Shown here: positions 22,194 through 34,874 of the stretch, one piece after another
Layout of the letters: each line of letters begins with the position of its first letter
Position numbering within the stretch: position 1 is the first letter of the stretch
DNA from: Lasioglossum baleicum
Lineage: Eukaryota; Arthropoda; Insecta; Hymenoptera; Halictidae
Direction: 5' to 3'
Assembly (NCBI RefSeq): GCF_051020765.1
Contig: NC_134935.1
Location: 10,603,579-10,667,578 of the forward strand
DNA: 64,000 bases
The notes under the pieces: generated by a model
The model's input: the letters and a program-made list of their open reading frames with translations, nothing else
Databases searched by the model: none
What the model was told of the DNA's origin: nothing
Translations under genes and position numbers: made by a program

Positions 22194-25100
22194 CTCTTTA
22201 GCCGAAAGATGACCCAGTCGAAATCAAGAAACCAGCTACGGTTCGTTCCTTCTGAGACACAAAGGATCTCGCAGCTGCCGGCAAACTCGCAGCCTCTTGT
22301 CTCTCGAGCAACCCGGCACGGCCCGGCCGCTAGAACTTGCAGTTCCTCGGCGAAATTAACGTGTCATCCGTCAACTCGCAGCATAGTTACACCGGCAGGC
22401 CTCTGCGGCTGACTGTAGGGAGCTAAACGAGCTAATTTTCCAGCGGATTCAACTGAGAACACCGTACCGAACCGTTCCTCTCTTATCCGCTAATCTTTCG
22501 AATTTATAAAGCAAGCCGCTTTCTTGCCTTTGGCCTCTCCGTCGCGCTAATGGGTAAAGAAAACGACAAATTTATCGCGGTGGAACAACATTTTTTCTTT
22601 TCCATTCTGATGGCAACGGGTTTGCGACGATAGTGACCGGAACGTGCTGTATCGGTGAGTGACTGTTTTACAAATATTTGTAGTCAGGTAATTACGCAGT
22701 TCTCAGACAGGTGGTGATTATATCACCGTAATTGCTTGTACACTCCACTCCAAACACCAGCTGTCCTAAAAATGATGAAGTATTCAAAGACATCTGATGT
22801 GTTTCAAGCAGTATTACTTTTTCTGTTCAAAATACAGTGTTCCCGCGATTCTTGTGAGAACCTCGGGGGTATCGAGTCTCAGGAAACGAAATGCTACTAC
22901 GTTTTTTTACGTGTGTTGTGTGCCGAACATAGATTTCTTGGATAACTTTTCCAAGTGTAAACGACGATCCCGAGTAAATGCGGGAAATTGTTGTATTGTA
23001 CCAATGCTATTCCATACCTGAAAATGATACGTCGAGTATCATAATTAATTTCTTTGGTTTGTTCTTTTTAATACTTTAATCTAGTGGGGATAAAAAAGTC
23101 ACATCATCCGCATACCCGACAGTCACATCAATCGCGGGAACACTGTATTGTTGCAAATACTATTTGGAAATTTCTGAAACTGCTTTTACATTGCTGTTTT
23201 TATATAACTGAATTAAAAACGAACTGCTAAAATCATTAAAGAAAGAAAGAATATTTTTATTTTGCATAAAGATACGCAATCTAACTCTGGATCAAAATGG
23301 ATCCAACTCGGACCATCCAGATCGAAAATCCACCTCTTCCACAACAGAATTTTTATCGACGTTCCTTTGTCGACCTCCCGTTGCCACGAGCGTTTGTCAA
23401 AGTCGCTCGGGGAGAGATCACGGTAGCTCGCCGGAAGTTGTCGAGTAAGCGTCTAACTATCCTCCAGGTGACTGAGGACGCAGACAACTTCGAAATAAGT
23501 AGCGGTGCACAGGACAAGTCTCGGGAACGCGGGGATCGCGAGTTGAAACTTGGCGGCGCGGTGCGACAACGACGCGACATTGGTGTGCGCGATGACAAAG
23601 GGACAGAATCTCGCGCGTATAAACAAGACACGAAGAGGAAGACGTGTACGCGAAATGGGAAGAGGAAGAGGAAGGAGAAGGAAGCTAAGTTGTCGAGAAG
23701 ATAGACGCGCCACCGAAGTGGACGATTACGGGTTCAAGAAGAAGTTACGACGTCGATCTTCTCCTACCGGAAGAAGAATTCCGTTCGAAACGTTTCCGGC
23801 GGTCTGAGATATCGGCGCGGGTCGGCGTGCGGCGGGACGGGCAAGCAGAGTCGAAGAAAGGAAGATTTTTCATCAGGCAACCGTGGCAGACGGTGCTAGG
23901 GATTATAGAATTTCAAAAGTTGCTGTATCTTCTTCACCGAACGCGCGTCGGCCGCTCGAGAAATATCGGTATTGAAGTTTCAAGGATTCTCGATCACAAA
24001 GCAACATACATATTCTGTTCGTAAGAGCCCGGCGGAATACGCGAATCTCGGTGAATGGCGGACGGAAAAAAAGGAAACAGTTTGAAGCGGAAAACGCGGA
24101 GAGGGCAAACGCGATTGAAAATCGTGACAAACGGCCACGCGAGCGGAGAGAACGCGATTCGCTGCTCTGGCGCGAGATGGAGAAAGAGAGTGGGATTGTG
24201 GTTGGTTCGGAAAAAAGATCGGCGGGCTTATGTCGCATTTCCGGCCATTTTACGGTGTGTCTCGACAGCGAAATTTACTTAGGACTTTCCTCCTTGTCTC
24301 GTTCCACTTTTGCGGAGGTGGCACGGCCGAGAAGGTTCGATCGCCCGGTTAAAATCGAGCCGACTTATGGTTGCGCGCGGTCGAGAAAGGAATCACAAAA
24401 GGCGGGGGCTGCTCTTATCGATCAGTCGAATTGGATGTCGAACGAAATGTTATCGTCTACTACTCTTTGCCACGTGAATCGCTCGCGCGTCGATTGCTCG
24501 TTTCAAATACCGTTTCGATCACTGTCACTCCGCCGTTATTTGAGAACTTTGATCGATAGGCAGCCCGCCGAGAAATTTCCACTGTGTATAAAAATTCTGC
24601 GGCTATTATCGCCTCGCACGACTCCGGGTTACAAGTAATTTATAGCGTTGTCGCGGACATAGTGGTTCATTTTCTATTTGATTGCCAGTCGAGATCGTTT
24701 CGCAGCGTTCCTGGATATTTTTCCGGTCGCGAGGTGTTCCAGTTTACTGTTGTTTGGTACCTTGTATTGCGAATGATTCAACTGGGACCGCTTCTGCTTA
24801 CTTTTTATAATAATCAGGACGCAGATATTTTTATAGAGTAGTTTCGAGGGACTAGATTTGATCAGGAATTTTCTCCATTGCGGTTTCTAACTTTTAACAA
24901 TATTAGGTTTTAAACTGTAAGGGGAGAGCTGGGTAAAATATTGTTCAATACAATAAATAATACACCATGTATTTTATTTTAAATCGAATGTGTACTATTC
25001 ATATTTTTTTGTATCACAGAGAAACTGTTTAAAATATTTTTCCTCTATAATTCATTACTGCATATCATGTTCAAAACGATGCAACAACCTCGCGCTTGTT

Positions 25101-25388
25101 AAAAGTTTAATTTTTTCGTTGCGAAGAAAAAGTGAACTGGCTTCTACTGAATTTTTGATAGTTGTGCCAATTTGACGGGAAAGGAAAAAGTTCAGTTTAG
25201 AAAACCGGGGTTGAATGGACGAATGAATTTTTTATCGCGCTGATATAAGTTCACGTGAAACTCGAGCGGTGGAATTTTAGTTGATTTCGAAGGCGTCGGA
25301 CAAATAAACGACAGTGGTTCCATCCTCGAGGAAGAAAGTCGAACCGTGATAGGCAGGCAGGCAGGCAGACGTTTAAATCCCGGATCCC
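22194..25388. other. Intergenic region between genes B and A
   Basis: It includes the putative gene A 5' UTR, the MITE at 22833-23147 and a MITE end near 23261-23285. Plus-strand frames of 135 and 195 codons at 23297 and 24051 are Arg/Lys-rich without recognisable domains and are not called as genes. Confidence 0.45.
22833..23147. mobile_element. MITE, CAGTGTTCCCGCGATT family, copy 2
   Basis: 315 bp, with well-matched ends CAGTGTTCCCGCGATT and AATCGCGGGAACACTG, flanked by TA. Confidence 0.72.
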
Positions 25389-25509
25389 CTAGGGGAATGC
25401 GATCTCCGTGAATGATTCCAAAGGTGACTCGATGCAATCGGGATAGGCCAAGATGCAGTCACCGCCAGATCTTCCCAATCGTTCCGCTTCCCGATACAAT
25501 TCGTCGACG
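25389..25509 (-). CDS. Gene B exon 4 (C-terminal cysteines, stop)
   Basis: Only the acceptor CACCGCAG fits the phase. The 121-base exon encodes VDELYREAERLGRSGGDC, then YPDCIESPLESFTEIAFP and TAG. It closely resembles exon 4 of gene E (CESSPL-like ending), which suggests B and E are close relatives. Confidence 0.87.
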
Positions 25510-28500
25510 CTGCGGTGAGTGGAATTAGCTGTCCCTGGCAAGTCTTCGGTCGGTCTAATTGAAAAAGACGAGTTTCCATCTGAGCACGGTTCTACGAACG
25601 GTTCATTAATTCTTTACACTCTAATGATGGCTATAACGTGCCACTCGAACTTGCTGTACAGCTGAAAAACATTTTTACATCGTGAAATGTATTGCTTTTA
25701 TTCTTCCATGAAACTTTTACCGATATACTTGTGATATTTTTCTGATTCTAATGAAACCGAACATGATATCGAACGTCGAACCATGTTTGCTTGCGCCATT
25801 GGCTATTTAGTAGATCCTCGATTATTCAGAAAAATGTCATAAATATCTTTGAAAATGTTTCATAAAAAAAGACCAATATCAAGACATTATTGCAATATTT
25901 TTGTACACATGTTCGAGAACACTTATTCCTAAGAAAATACAAAAAGAATGTTCAGAACGAAAATACTCCTCAATTCGTCGTCCACTTTTGAAAATGCTAA
26001 GAAAGTGCATGGTAAAAGAATTTTTACGAAACGTGAAACTAGAGGGGCCCTTGAGCTGCGACGAATTGTCAGTGCAAACAGTATAATTGTCCGGTACACG
26101 TGGAATCTCGAGAAAGGAGGTGAAGACGGCGTCGGTGGTCGGTTAAAGAAGGTCGTAGCATTGCGAGCAACATATGAACGGCAAATATTGTTGGCATTAT
26201 TGACATTTGGTGGTATAAGCTAGACGCCGATTGTTCTCGGGTGTTTCGCCGGGATTACGTTTGTAGAAATTCGACGGTGACGCGTGTACACAGCAGGGAA
26301 CACGGCAAAGCGAAAACCTACACGAAACACCTTCCATTAGACGCTTAATGCAAGCGCCTAACTTCATCGCAATTAGAACGCCGCCGCGCCGTCGCTGCGC
26401 TCTGGCTCGGTTGCAATTTCCTTTCGAGTACACGCGGCCGCGTTTCGAATAGCAAATACGTGCCCAGATTTTACCACCGTCAGAGATCCGATCGTCCGAC
26501 GAACACCTCCATGCTCGCAACCGGTGCCCGCCGATCGGCCACTAATTAGATCTCTGTTCTTCGTTCGAATCGCGGAAATCCTTGACGCGTTCACCCTTTG
26601 ACGGGAACCGACATCTATGGAACGCCGCTCGTTCCACATGCCAGAGGGCACAACCAGAAACGCGATTCGACGTCGACGACGCACCGTGGGGAAAATTGGT
26701 TGTCTGAGAGTGGAAAAGTAAAAAAAATAAAAGTTAATGGAACACAGAGGATATAATGTAATCATTAGACAACGGATCTTTGTGCAAAGTAATTATTTGG
26801 CTGCGGATTTTATGCATTTACGACAAAAATGTGCACGTACAATTTAAAGCAGTGAACATATTAAAAATATTTAAGGACATCAAGGTATTCGTTTCAGCTT
26901 AATGGGATAATTAAAAGAAGACTCCTGTGTCCTGCAACCAATGGGAACATTTTTTATTTTGCATAAAGATCCGCAGTCTAGTAATTATGTGTTCTACCTG
27001 AATTGCAGCAAACTGGAGTGAAATAGAAATTTATATTATTTCTTGGTATGTTTAAGAGCTTGAAAATAATATAACAGTATTTTTAAATTCTTCTAATATT
27101 TTCACTGTTTATAAAATCCGCTGTCTAGTAATGATTAACTGCTCAAAAATTCATTAAAGTATATAAAGCAGTAGCAAGTCGTCACACAGTGAGGAAAACC
27201 AGTCATTTAAAAAAAGAAATTCAAGTCTTTGATAATATTTGGAACTTTCTTTTTGAACACTTGTAATTAACTGTTTCGGGAGGTAGTGTCAACACGCTCC
27301 TCCGATTATTTTTATACCCGGGGAAACGGTTCTTTCACGTATATCTTTTTTTTTAAACAATGTGTACCCTGTTTTTTAAATGGTCGCAATTCTTGTTTAC
27401 ACGGTGTACAGCTCTCCGAATAAATCGTTTAGAAAAAGCGTGTAAAATACATAGTGCATCCGAAAGCTAGCGGATCGATTGCGGATGTAAAGGTCTAGTA
27501 GAAAGAATATGTTTTTTTTTAACGGATCATATGAAAACTTTCAATTGACCGGTATATTGTTTTTATTCATTTGATAATATTTTTTTAAGTAAAATATTGT
27601 GGATGAAACTTGATCAGTTATTTTGATTTAGCTTTTATTTCGAGGATTCTTGTGCAGAAAATGTGTATCTATGACATACTGTGTTCCGCCTATGGTATCG
27701 TTCCTTTGTAACTGTTTCAGATCACGTGGCCAACGCGGCAGTAGCTGCTAAAAATACGAGTTTCCGAATTAGGTGAATCGTACACAGAGGATTGAAAATT
27801 AAATCGTTTCATAAACCATGTTGGTTCAGAAGTATGCATAAAAACCCCCTAAAAACGGCACTGTGTGCAGATTGAAACTAAGGAAGATATTAATAAGAGC
27901 CGTAAAAAATTACGAGCAGATATTTTCACGTTTATAAGGCGCTAATTAATAGTTAAAAATACGTTCAAAACAGAATCCACGAGGTTCATCGTGTTCCTCG
28001 TGTTTGGCCCATAAACCGTGCGGCATTATAGGCAGATTGCAGAACTTCGTGCATTCGCAGTGCATAAAAATTTGCAAAAGACGTTAAAAAGAGAAAGTTT
28101 AGATAAAGACGGGGAATTTTACTCTACTTCGGACTTGTTGAAACCAGTTGAAACGGTTGAAGACGGTGAAAATCACGGTTTTCCGAAAGTTTAGTCTTCG
28201 TTCAAAATATATTCTTTGTAATTTTTCAAAACTTTAATTTTTCGTCCCACCTAGTAAACCAATTGTTTGGTTAAATTTCAAGAAAGCTATTCTTTTTTAA
28301 AGAGGATGAGAAATCGCAATTATTTGCGCAGTAACCTAAACTTCACCAAGTAGAATTTCATTGAAAAATGGACTTGCCCGTTTTCAGCGACGATGTCTCC
28401 AATTGTAGTAACGACTATTGCGATTCAAGGGACTGCACGCGTCCGAGAGTTGCAGACGAGTTGCAGGAAATGCAACAAGAAAAAAAAATTAGTCTTTTCA

Positions 28501-31500
28501 CTCGTTCAAAGTAGAGTGCCCTATTAAACGCTCAGGGGACAGCATCGCGATATTTACGCGCGACAGACACCCACGCAGGTGTCTCTAACGACGACCTCCA
28601 TCGTTCTCGGACGGGGCTGTTCCCGCGCTGCGTCGATTTACTAAATTCTCGGAGTGTAGCCGGTGCTCGTGCCTCGGCCGGCACGATGTCCCACTTTATC
28701 GCGAGGGAGCAGGACAGCCATTAAGGACTTCCAACGGAATTCATTAACCGGAAGCTCCTCGAGAAATGAATTTCGTTTGGGTCGAGAGGGGCGCGTGCGC
28801 GGCCTGTCTCGGCCTGTCCCAGCCCGGCCCGGCGAACGGTGTCGCGATTCCTCGCAACGAACTTACGTTAAAATTAAGTGGATCACCTCCTCGAGGACGT
28901 CCTGGCCCCGTGTCCTGCCAAATGGTGTCTCCGCGAGCTCGCAAATGGTCCTTAGAAGACAGTTCTTGCCGTCCCGCCAGCCATGCCTGCGCACACCGAA
29001 CGTTTCAATTTTCATTTCAGACCAGAGCTCTTCCCTCCCTCCCGTCCCGTATTTATTTTTGCCACTGCGCCGCGTCGCGCCGGCACACGGCTTCGCCTCG
29101 CTGCTCCCGTTTTCACTTCCATCTCTTTTTTTTGCCCCTCTCCTTCTAACCGGTCTCCGTTCTGTTTCCCTCGTATTTCAAATGCGGCACGGTAGTAATT
29201 TTATTAGGAAGTTCCACGGCGAGCCGAGTAGCGGTCCGAGACGGTATCGGTTTTACAAAAACGGGCGAAAAGAGAATTCTTAAACGCGTTAAGTCATCCC
29301 GTTCCCGTTTCCTGAGGTTAAGAAATTCATCATCCTTCTACCGTGCGACTTGGCTGCTATCTTAAAAAAAATCACCGCAAAATTCTCCCCCCACTTCTCT
29401 TTCTCCTTCTTTCTCTCTCTCAGCCTGTTTCCTCGCGAGGGCTCCTCAGAAACCATAGCTAATGATCAATTTCTGGTGACGTCGCGTCTCCTCGTAGCTT
29501 GCACCGAATCACCCCTGACACTTTCGTAACTTTCAAAGCGGACTCGTTCCCTTGTTACCTACACTTTGTGTCTTCCCGTATCCACGGCGCCCGAGTAATT
29601 TCCTTACGTCCCAATTAATTTACGTTCGAGTTCTGGGTGCCGTAGCCCCTCGCTCTTTGATCTCCGTGGCACGCGATGCTCGCTCAATCTCGGGCGAGAA
29701 CGTCTTTTGTTGCCTCCACGAGCAATTGCATTTCATAGCGATTCTAGGGACCGCACAGCATCGCTTCGCGGACCTACGCGAGAACCGTTCCCGCTTTGCC
29801 TAAACCTCGCGCCATATTGTTGCCGGAGAAACGTGGCAGCTAGTGTTCGAATGAGCTTCATCCGAAGCTGATCACTAGCTTCTTGCAATACAATAAATGT
29901 TTGATAACACAATAAATAATAAGAATTGAACGAAAAAGAGAGAAACTTCTTGTACATCAAGACTATCTGTGCATATCCATGTTACGGATGACGAACAGGT
30001 GTTCAATATCATCTCTGGCAGGAACCGTCCTAGATAAACGAACAGAGCTACCCTAGATAAATCTACATAACTGTTTAGGTTAGTTTAGGGCCCAAACGTA
30101 CGCACGACTGGTCGTTGACAAAATACGAATGTTCACTTGAAGGGTACTGACAAGTTCACCCGTCATTGCAGGGCTATATAAGCCCTTACATTTCTACTCT
30201 CGTGGGCTAGTACTGTCGTAATCACGAATAGTGTCGCGTCGTGCTGCATCTCGGAAGTCAACTACCAGTGAGATCGGACGTTCGTTCCTTTTGAATCAAA
30301 GTTTAACCGTACAGATTCCGCGAGTTCGGTGTAAAATCTGTTAGGCAGTGACAAGGTTGCTCCGAGTCCCCCGCATTGCCAGTGCGTCAACACCGTGCGT
30401 CTTAGTTTAGGTAATATGTATCACCTTTCAATTTCTTTATATTCTAAATTCAGTCCATTCGCGACACAAACACACTTGTAATACGAGATTCTATAGTCTC
30501 TATACAATAAAAATGCAGTGCTGACTCACTCACCTACTAACGCCCAGGCTAAACCCTTGGACCTAGAAAGCTGAAATTTTGCACAGAGGTTTCCTTTAAG
30601 ATCTATACAAGGGATAAGAAAGGATATTTCGAAATTCAACCTCCAAGGGGGTGAAAAAGGGTTGTAACGTTTGTCTGAGGAATATTTTATTTGTGGTCGG
30701 ATTTGCTTGAAACTTGATCTTAATGCTCTTTGATATAATTAATGAAACACCTGTTTCGGCATTTAAAAAAATTCAACCCCTGAGGGGGTGAAAAGGGGGT
30801 TTGAAATCTAAGATGGCGGCATAACATAAAATTAAAACTCTATAGGGGTGAATGGAGGGTTAAAAGGTTTTATGGAGAAACTATATCAATTTCCGAGGGC
30901 ATTAAACGATTTTCTATGCGAGCGAAGCCGCGGGCAAAAGCTAGTAAGAATATATTTGTCTTCTTTGATAATTAACTCAAATTCATTGAACCCATAATTA
31001 TTGTCCAATATCCTAATCAAGTAATTGAACGTCCCCACATGATACAATCTTACCGCTCGGATTGTATTAATTAAATTATACTAGCTACGAGGCTTACTAA
31101 TTATCCTAGCGATTCCCTGATTAAGCATCAGGTTCTTTCGTGACATTCCAATTGTCCAACAGAGATTTATCCAACCTAGCGGCTCCTCAGTTTCGCATTG
31201 GGTTCGTCCGCATCCTAACAGCTCCCTGATTTCGCATCAGGTTCGTCTGTGCTATTATACAACCTCCTAGCAGCTCCCCGGTTTTGCATCGGGTTCGTCT
31301 GCGTTTGACTCCATTCCTAGAGGCTCCCTGACTTCGCGTCAGGTTCGTCCTCGCTGTCTATAATCCTAGCGGCTCCCCAATTTCGCATTGGGTTCGTCCG
31401 CGTTCCTTAACTAACAAATTGATATCATATTCCTAGGGTAACAACCCTTCGCCGGCCACTCGTGCTGCTCGCAGCCCTGGCTCGTAACATCGAAAAGATC

Positions 31501-34500
31501 TAATGTCATATGTCCAATAGTTATCAGTTGAATAAAATTGTTAAAAATCACACGTTGCCAGTGCCATTACACGAGATGCACCCCTCAAATTAGGACGGTG
31601 ACAAAAGTGAAAAGGCATGATCCACGGTGTGCGGGGATTGATCTCGCTCAGTGTCTCCATCGACAGAGATTGGCGTGGCTGTCGAACTAACGAGAGGTTT
31701 TTCAACGGAAACGCGGTGCCCCGCAGAATATTCGCAACGCATCCCGCGCAATTTCCGATGGTTACATAGGCGTACTCGTATCAAGAACCGGCCGCGTCGC
31801 CCGGTTCATAAAACGCGTTTTCGAGTGCGAGCCGCCGTGCCACGGAGCGCGCGATAAAGCCTCGTCTGCCGTTTGTTTCGCGTAATCAGCGACTCATTGT
31901 ACGGTCTGTCGACGATAAACGCGAATGTGGCAGGAGCCCCGGTCGCGGATGATTCTCAGCTAGAAAATGGGCTTTCATTAAGCGTTACCGGCCCCGGTCA
32001 CGACCGGTTCCGTTCCCCGAGATAATTGCGAGTTTATTCGTTCGTTTCTGGCAGTGTTTACCACGCTTCATCGGGCAATTTTCGACGGGGCCCGAGAGCG
32101 GCGCCGATTATTTTCCGACTCCGCGTGCAAATCGGCCATTGTTCGTCGTGAGGTGAATCCGAGCGTTTCAGCGATTCGACGCCGAATACAAACAAGGAGT
32201 GTGCTTCAGGTGTGGCCACCCTCCGATTTCAATGAACACGCTGCGATGATATATCTACTTTCATTATTAACCAGCTTTAATTGTGTCCTCAGATGGCTAA
32301 CTAATTTTCAGAAAAACGAGTGCTTGTTCGAGTTTCGATAAATTCAATTGGCGCTCGTGTTCCTGTGTCGAAGTCTCATTTATTCGATCCTTCTATAAGA
32401 TTTAAATTTTATATAAGAACATGGAAAAACTGTTCTTGTTGTAAATGTCCTTATTATGGAATGGTTTGTGACATCAAACTTCGAACCTGTAATTTACTAC
32501 TGCAATAGTAGATCCATCATCAAAACAAACTTCATTGAAATCAATGGGAGCTACATCTGAACGACTCTTTGTAAGCAATTAGTAGACAGCGGATCTTTAT
32601 GAAAATCAAAATTTTTTACTAGAATTACAAGAAACTGGAGAAAATAGAAATTTATTTTCTTTCTTAATATGTTCATTAGGATGGAAAATAAATGTTACAT
32701 TATTTTCAAACTATGCTAATGTTTTTATTGCTTTCATTTACATTTATTCATATTTGTCACAAATGCATAAAGTCTGCTGTCCAGTAAAATGTGTATTCAG
32801 GTCAAATAGAAAAATGTGTTCGTTTAGAAAATTTGTATTTCGCATAAAATCCGCAATGTAGTCATGAGCGATAGAGGCATAGACAGAAAGAGATAGAGAG
32901 AAGTCGTGGAAACTCACCGGTTGAATATACTTTCGATGACCTCGTAAGTGTCCTGGAGATGCAAGTCCCTCATCTGGCGAGCCGGTATTATTGTAGGCTC
33001 GAGCTCCGACAAGTTCGAAGGAAGTTTATAATTTAATTGAAATGCGGAGGAGAACACCACGCCGCCCCTTTTGTTCATGGTTACCGGTACCGAGACGCCG
33101 AACGTGAACTGGAAAATGGAACGAGCAGACGCGGATCAGCAGGAAACGATCCGTTTTCGCGAAACAAGTTTTCAAGCTGCGCGAAAGAATTTGTTGGGGA
33201 ACGAGGCTGCACGGCGGTCTGTCGGATGGATGGTTGGCTTGGTTCGATGCTGGAACCGAAGTCGCTGCGAAAGTTTGACGCGAGGCTATGTAGATCGCGC
33301 CGCCTGTTCGAGTTTTATGGAGAGCTCCCTCGTCACACGTCTAAGCTTCGTCGCGACGTCCTTTTCTTGCGTCTAACTGAGGAATTTCTATTCGGGCATA
33401 GTTCGGCTAATGGCTTTCGTCAAACTCGAAAAATCACTGAGAGAATATTTTTTCCTCCTTTAGAGGAAACGGGGACAGTCAGGATAATATTCCTTTCTTC
33501 GAGCTCGCATTAGTATCTTCACTAATAATGTGATTAGAACTTCTTAAGCATTTCCTAGTAGACCAATTTTTCCTAATTTCTACATAAAAACAGATATTAC
33601 CTCCGAATCATGAGTTTGGGGTTTACAAAATATTTGGGAGACATTATTTTGTAAACAGGATGTTTTCCCGTGATAAATTCGCGAGAATCTCGAGTCGCGT
33701 TTTAAAAAGTGACACTGTGAATTGGCAGTTTCGCTCGTTACCGGAAAGACCGTTGCGGAGGTAAGCCATGGCCGGAAAGAATCCAATTAAAGAGATGAAA
33801 AGGAGGATGGCTCACCGGAGGCGGAGCCAAAAGGCGGGGATATCTTGTCGAATACTTAGTAACCGATAGTGTCTTGTCGAGTGGCGAGTAACTGCTTTCG
33901 AGGGACTGGTAAAAGGTAATCTTTCATCTAACCCGGTGCCTACTCGACGAGTTTCGGCTGGTTTATTTAAAAGCCGCCTCCTCGGTGTTCGCGGAGCTAG
34001 CTGCGAATACACCATTAAGCTTCATTCTGGAGATTGCTTATTCAAACGTTCCATGAAAACCCCTTATTAAGAAGAAATCGTCCGGTTCCTTGGTCTTTCG
34101 TCGCAGCCGAGAATCGACAAGCACCCTGCCGGTTTCACGTCGAGCTCTTCTTCGACGTCGTCGTCGTCGTCGCCGTCGTCTTCGGCCGTCTTAGGCAGGC
34201 AGCATTATGAATTCAATACAAACAGAGGCGCAATCTAATTAGAGGGGAACTGGCAAAGGAGTGCTCGTTATCCAGGCAACGGGCTTAATAAGTTCCGTGA
34301 GCTGTCTACGGAGATAAGGACCGAGGTTACAACTCGGTTTGTCCCGAATCGTCTTCTCGTTTGTCTGGGACAAACGCAAGAAAAATCGAAGAGCGACCAT
34401 TGACGAAGAACAGAGACCGAAATTCGCGAGAAGAAATCTGAAATTCGAACCGATTTACCCCTCCGCGACTGAAGTCAACTATAGTCAAACAGCCATTCAT

Positions 34501-34874
34501 TGTCCGCGCCGAGCGTTCTTTTCGCTAACAAAGGAACGTCGATAACTAAAAGATTCCAAGCTTCTTAAAACTTTGTCGGAAACATCCTGGGGGAAGGATT
34601 GGGCAAGTTTATCTCATGGCAATTATGGCAACTGGGTTAAAGTGGATTATTACCCGATTAAAAAATATAATCATCGTACTGTGGCTCTAACAATTCGGGA
34701 AGACGAGATTATAGTTTAATTTTCATTAAATGAAGTGTAAAATTACGGTGATGTCGCAATGGAAATACGTCTTACCTGAAACAAGGTCCTCTGCGGGTAC
34801 AGCAGAACGGAGTCACCGTTGGCTGCGAGAAAGACCAGTACCAGCGGAGCTAGCAAGCGCAAGGATGGAGCCAT
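25389..34874 (-). CDS. Gene B: DM4/12 family secreted protein, 176 aa
   Basis: Four exons (34776-34874, 32918-33108, 28867-28986, 25389-25509) splice to 531 bases with one stop. The signal peptide (MAPSLRLLAPLVLVFLAANG) leads almost directly into the domain start VLLYPQRTLFQ, with no furin-like spacer, unlike genes A and D. Exon 2 gives FTFGVSVPV and the sequon NLS in KLPSNLSEL. Exon 3 has DGKNCLLRTICELAETPF. The last exon has ERLGRSGGDCILAYPDC and ends EIAFP. The last exon is 36 bases shorter than in A, D and E, all of it lost at its N-terminal side. All splice sites are GT-AG and phases are 0, 2, 2. Intron 2 contains a Helitron-like end and a hairpin tandem array. Function is unknown; the product is predicted secreted. 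Confidence 0.88.
25510..28866 (-). other. Intron 3 of gene B
   Basis: AT-rich intron with the MITE at 26766-26980 and related element ends at 26990-27128. The part from 27130 to 28600 shows no repeat or coding signal that I can identify. Confidence 0.5.
26766..26980. mobile_element. MITE, TAGACTGCGGAT family, copy 2
   Basis: About 215 bp, ending GATCCGCAGTCTA. A second related piece with the same kind of end follows at about 26990-27128. It sits in intron 3 of gene B. Confidence 0.65.
28867..28986 (-). CDS. Gene B exon 3 (C-x5-CE motif)
   Basis: The acceptor is GTGCGCAG and the donor GTAAGT is perfect. The 120-base exon encodes WRDGKNCLLRTICELAETPF and ends VIHLIL plus two bases. The region is GC-rich, so long spurious ORFs run through it on the other strand. 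Confidence 0.88.
30060..30520 (+). repeat. Possible solo LTR-like segment
   Basis: There is a TATA-like GGCTATATAAGCCC at about 30172 and an AATAAA near 30506 in the same orientation, with a GC-rich middle. No second LTR, primer site or protein domain was found, so the class is uncertain. Confidence 0.25.
30528..30944 (+). mobile_element. Helitron-like 3' terminal segment
   Basis: It ends with a GC-rich hairpin (GCGAAGCCGCGGGC) followed by AAAAGCTAG and then T, the usual end of arthropod Helitrons. The interior has the motif CTGAAATTTTGCACAGAGG and repeated GGGGGTGAAAA. The 5' boundary is only a guess. No Rep/helicase is present, so it is non-autonomous. Confidence 0.6.
31105..31408 (+). repeat. 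Tandem array of six small hairpins with compensatory stems
   Basis: Six units start CCTA(G/A)C or CCTAGAGG at 31105, 31175, 31214, 31266, 31316 and 31365. Each has a 5-6 bp stem: CCTGA/TCAGG (31116, 31225), CTCAG/TTGGG (31186), CCCGG/TCGGG (31277), CCTGAC/GTCAGG (31327), CCCAAT/ATTGGG (31376). The loop resembles TTTCGCA, and GTTCGTC(C/T)GCG follows. Stem changes on one side are matched on the other. On the minus strand units 2-6 read DEP(N/D)AK followed by a stop. Confidence 0.7.
32583..32786. mobile_element. MITE, TAGACTGCGGAT family, copy 3
   Basis: Termini are TAGACAGCGGAT and GCTGTCCAGTA. The interior shares the ACTGGAGAAAATAGAAATTT block with other copies. It lies about 130 bases from gene B exon 2, with another loose element end at 32841-32866 in between. 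Confidence 0.6.
32918..33108 (-). CDS. Gene B exon 2 (domain core, NLS sequon)
   Basis: The acceptor is TTTTCCAG and the donor GTGAGT. The 191-base exon encodes FTFGVSVPVTMNKRGG, AFQLNYKLPSNLSEL and ends ESIFN plus two bases. Degraded element ends lie within about 80 bases downstream. Confidence 0.87.
33109..34775 (-). other. Intron 1 of gene B
   Basis: About 1.7 kb. A GTC trinucleotide run lies near 34155-34180. No element or further gene was recognised. Confidence 0.5.
34776..34874 (-). CDS. Gene B exon 1 (signal peptide)
   Basis: This exon has 33 codons from ATG at 34874 to TLFQ, with a GTAAGA donor in phase 0. It is strongly hydrophobic between residues 5 and 18. Confidence 0.85.

Larger units (their letters stand above)
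28987..32917 (-). other. Intron 2 of gene B
   Basis: It contains, right to left, the MITE at 32583-32786, a GC-rich stretch at 31600-32250 without a gene, the hairpin array at 31105-31408, a Helitron-like segment and an LTR-like segment at about 30060-30520. Confidence 0.5.

Noticed and set aside
23297..23704. 135-codon plus-strand ORF ending in a Lys/Arg run
   Set aside because: It begins just after a MITE end, the basic tail reflects purine-rich low complexity, and no domain was recognised.
24051..24638. 195-codon plus-strand ORF
   Set aside because: Arg/Glu-rich start and an irregular remainder with no family resemblance. No splice or promoter context; overlapping frames are equally open.
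28663..29283. 206-codon plus-strand ORF
   Set aside because: It is antisense to exon 3 of gene B, which has clear splice sites and the conserved cysteine motif.
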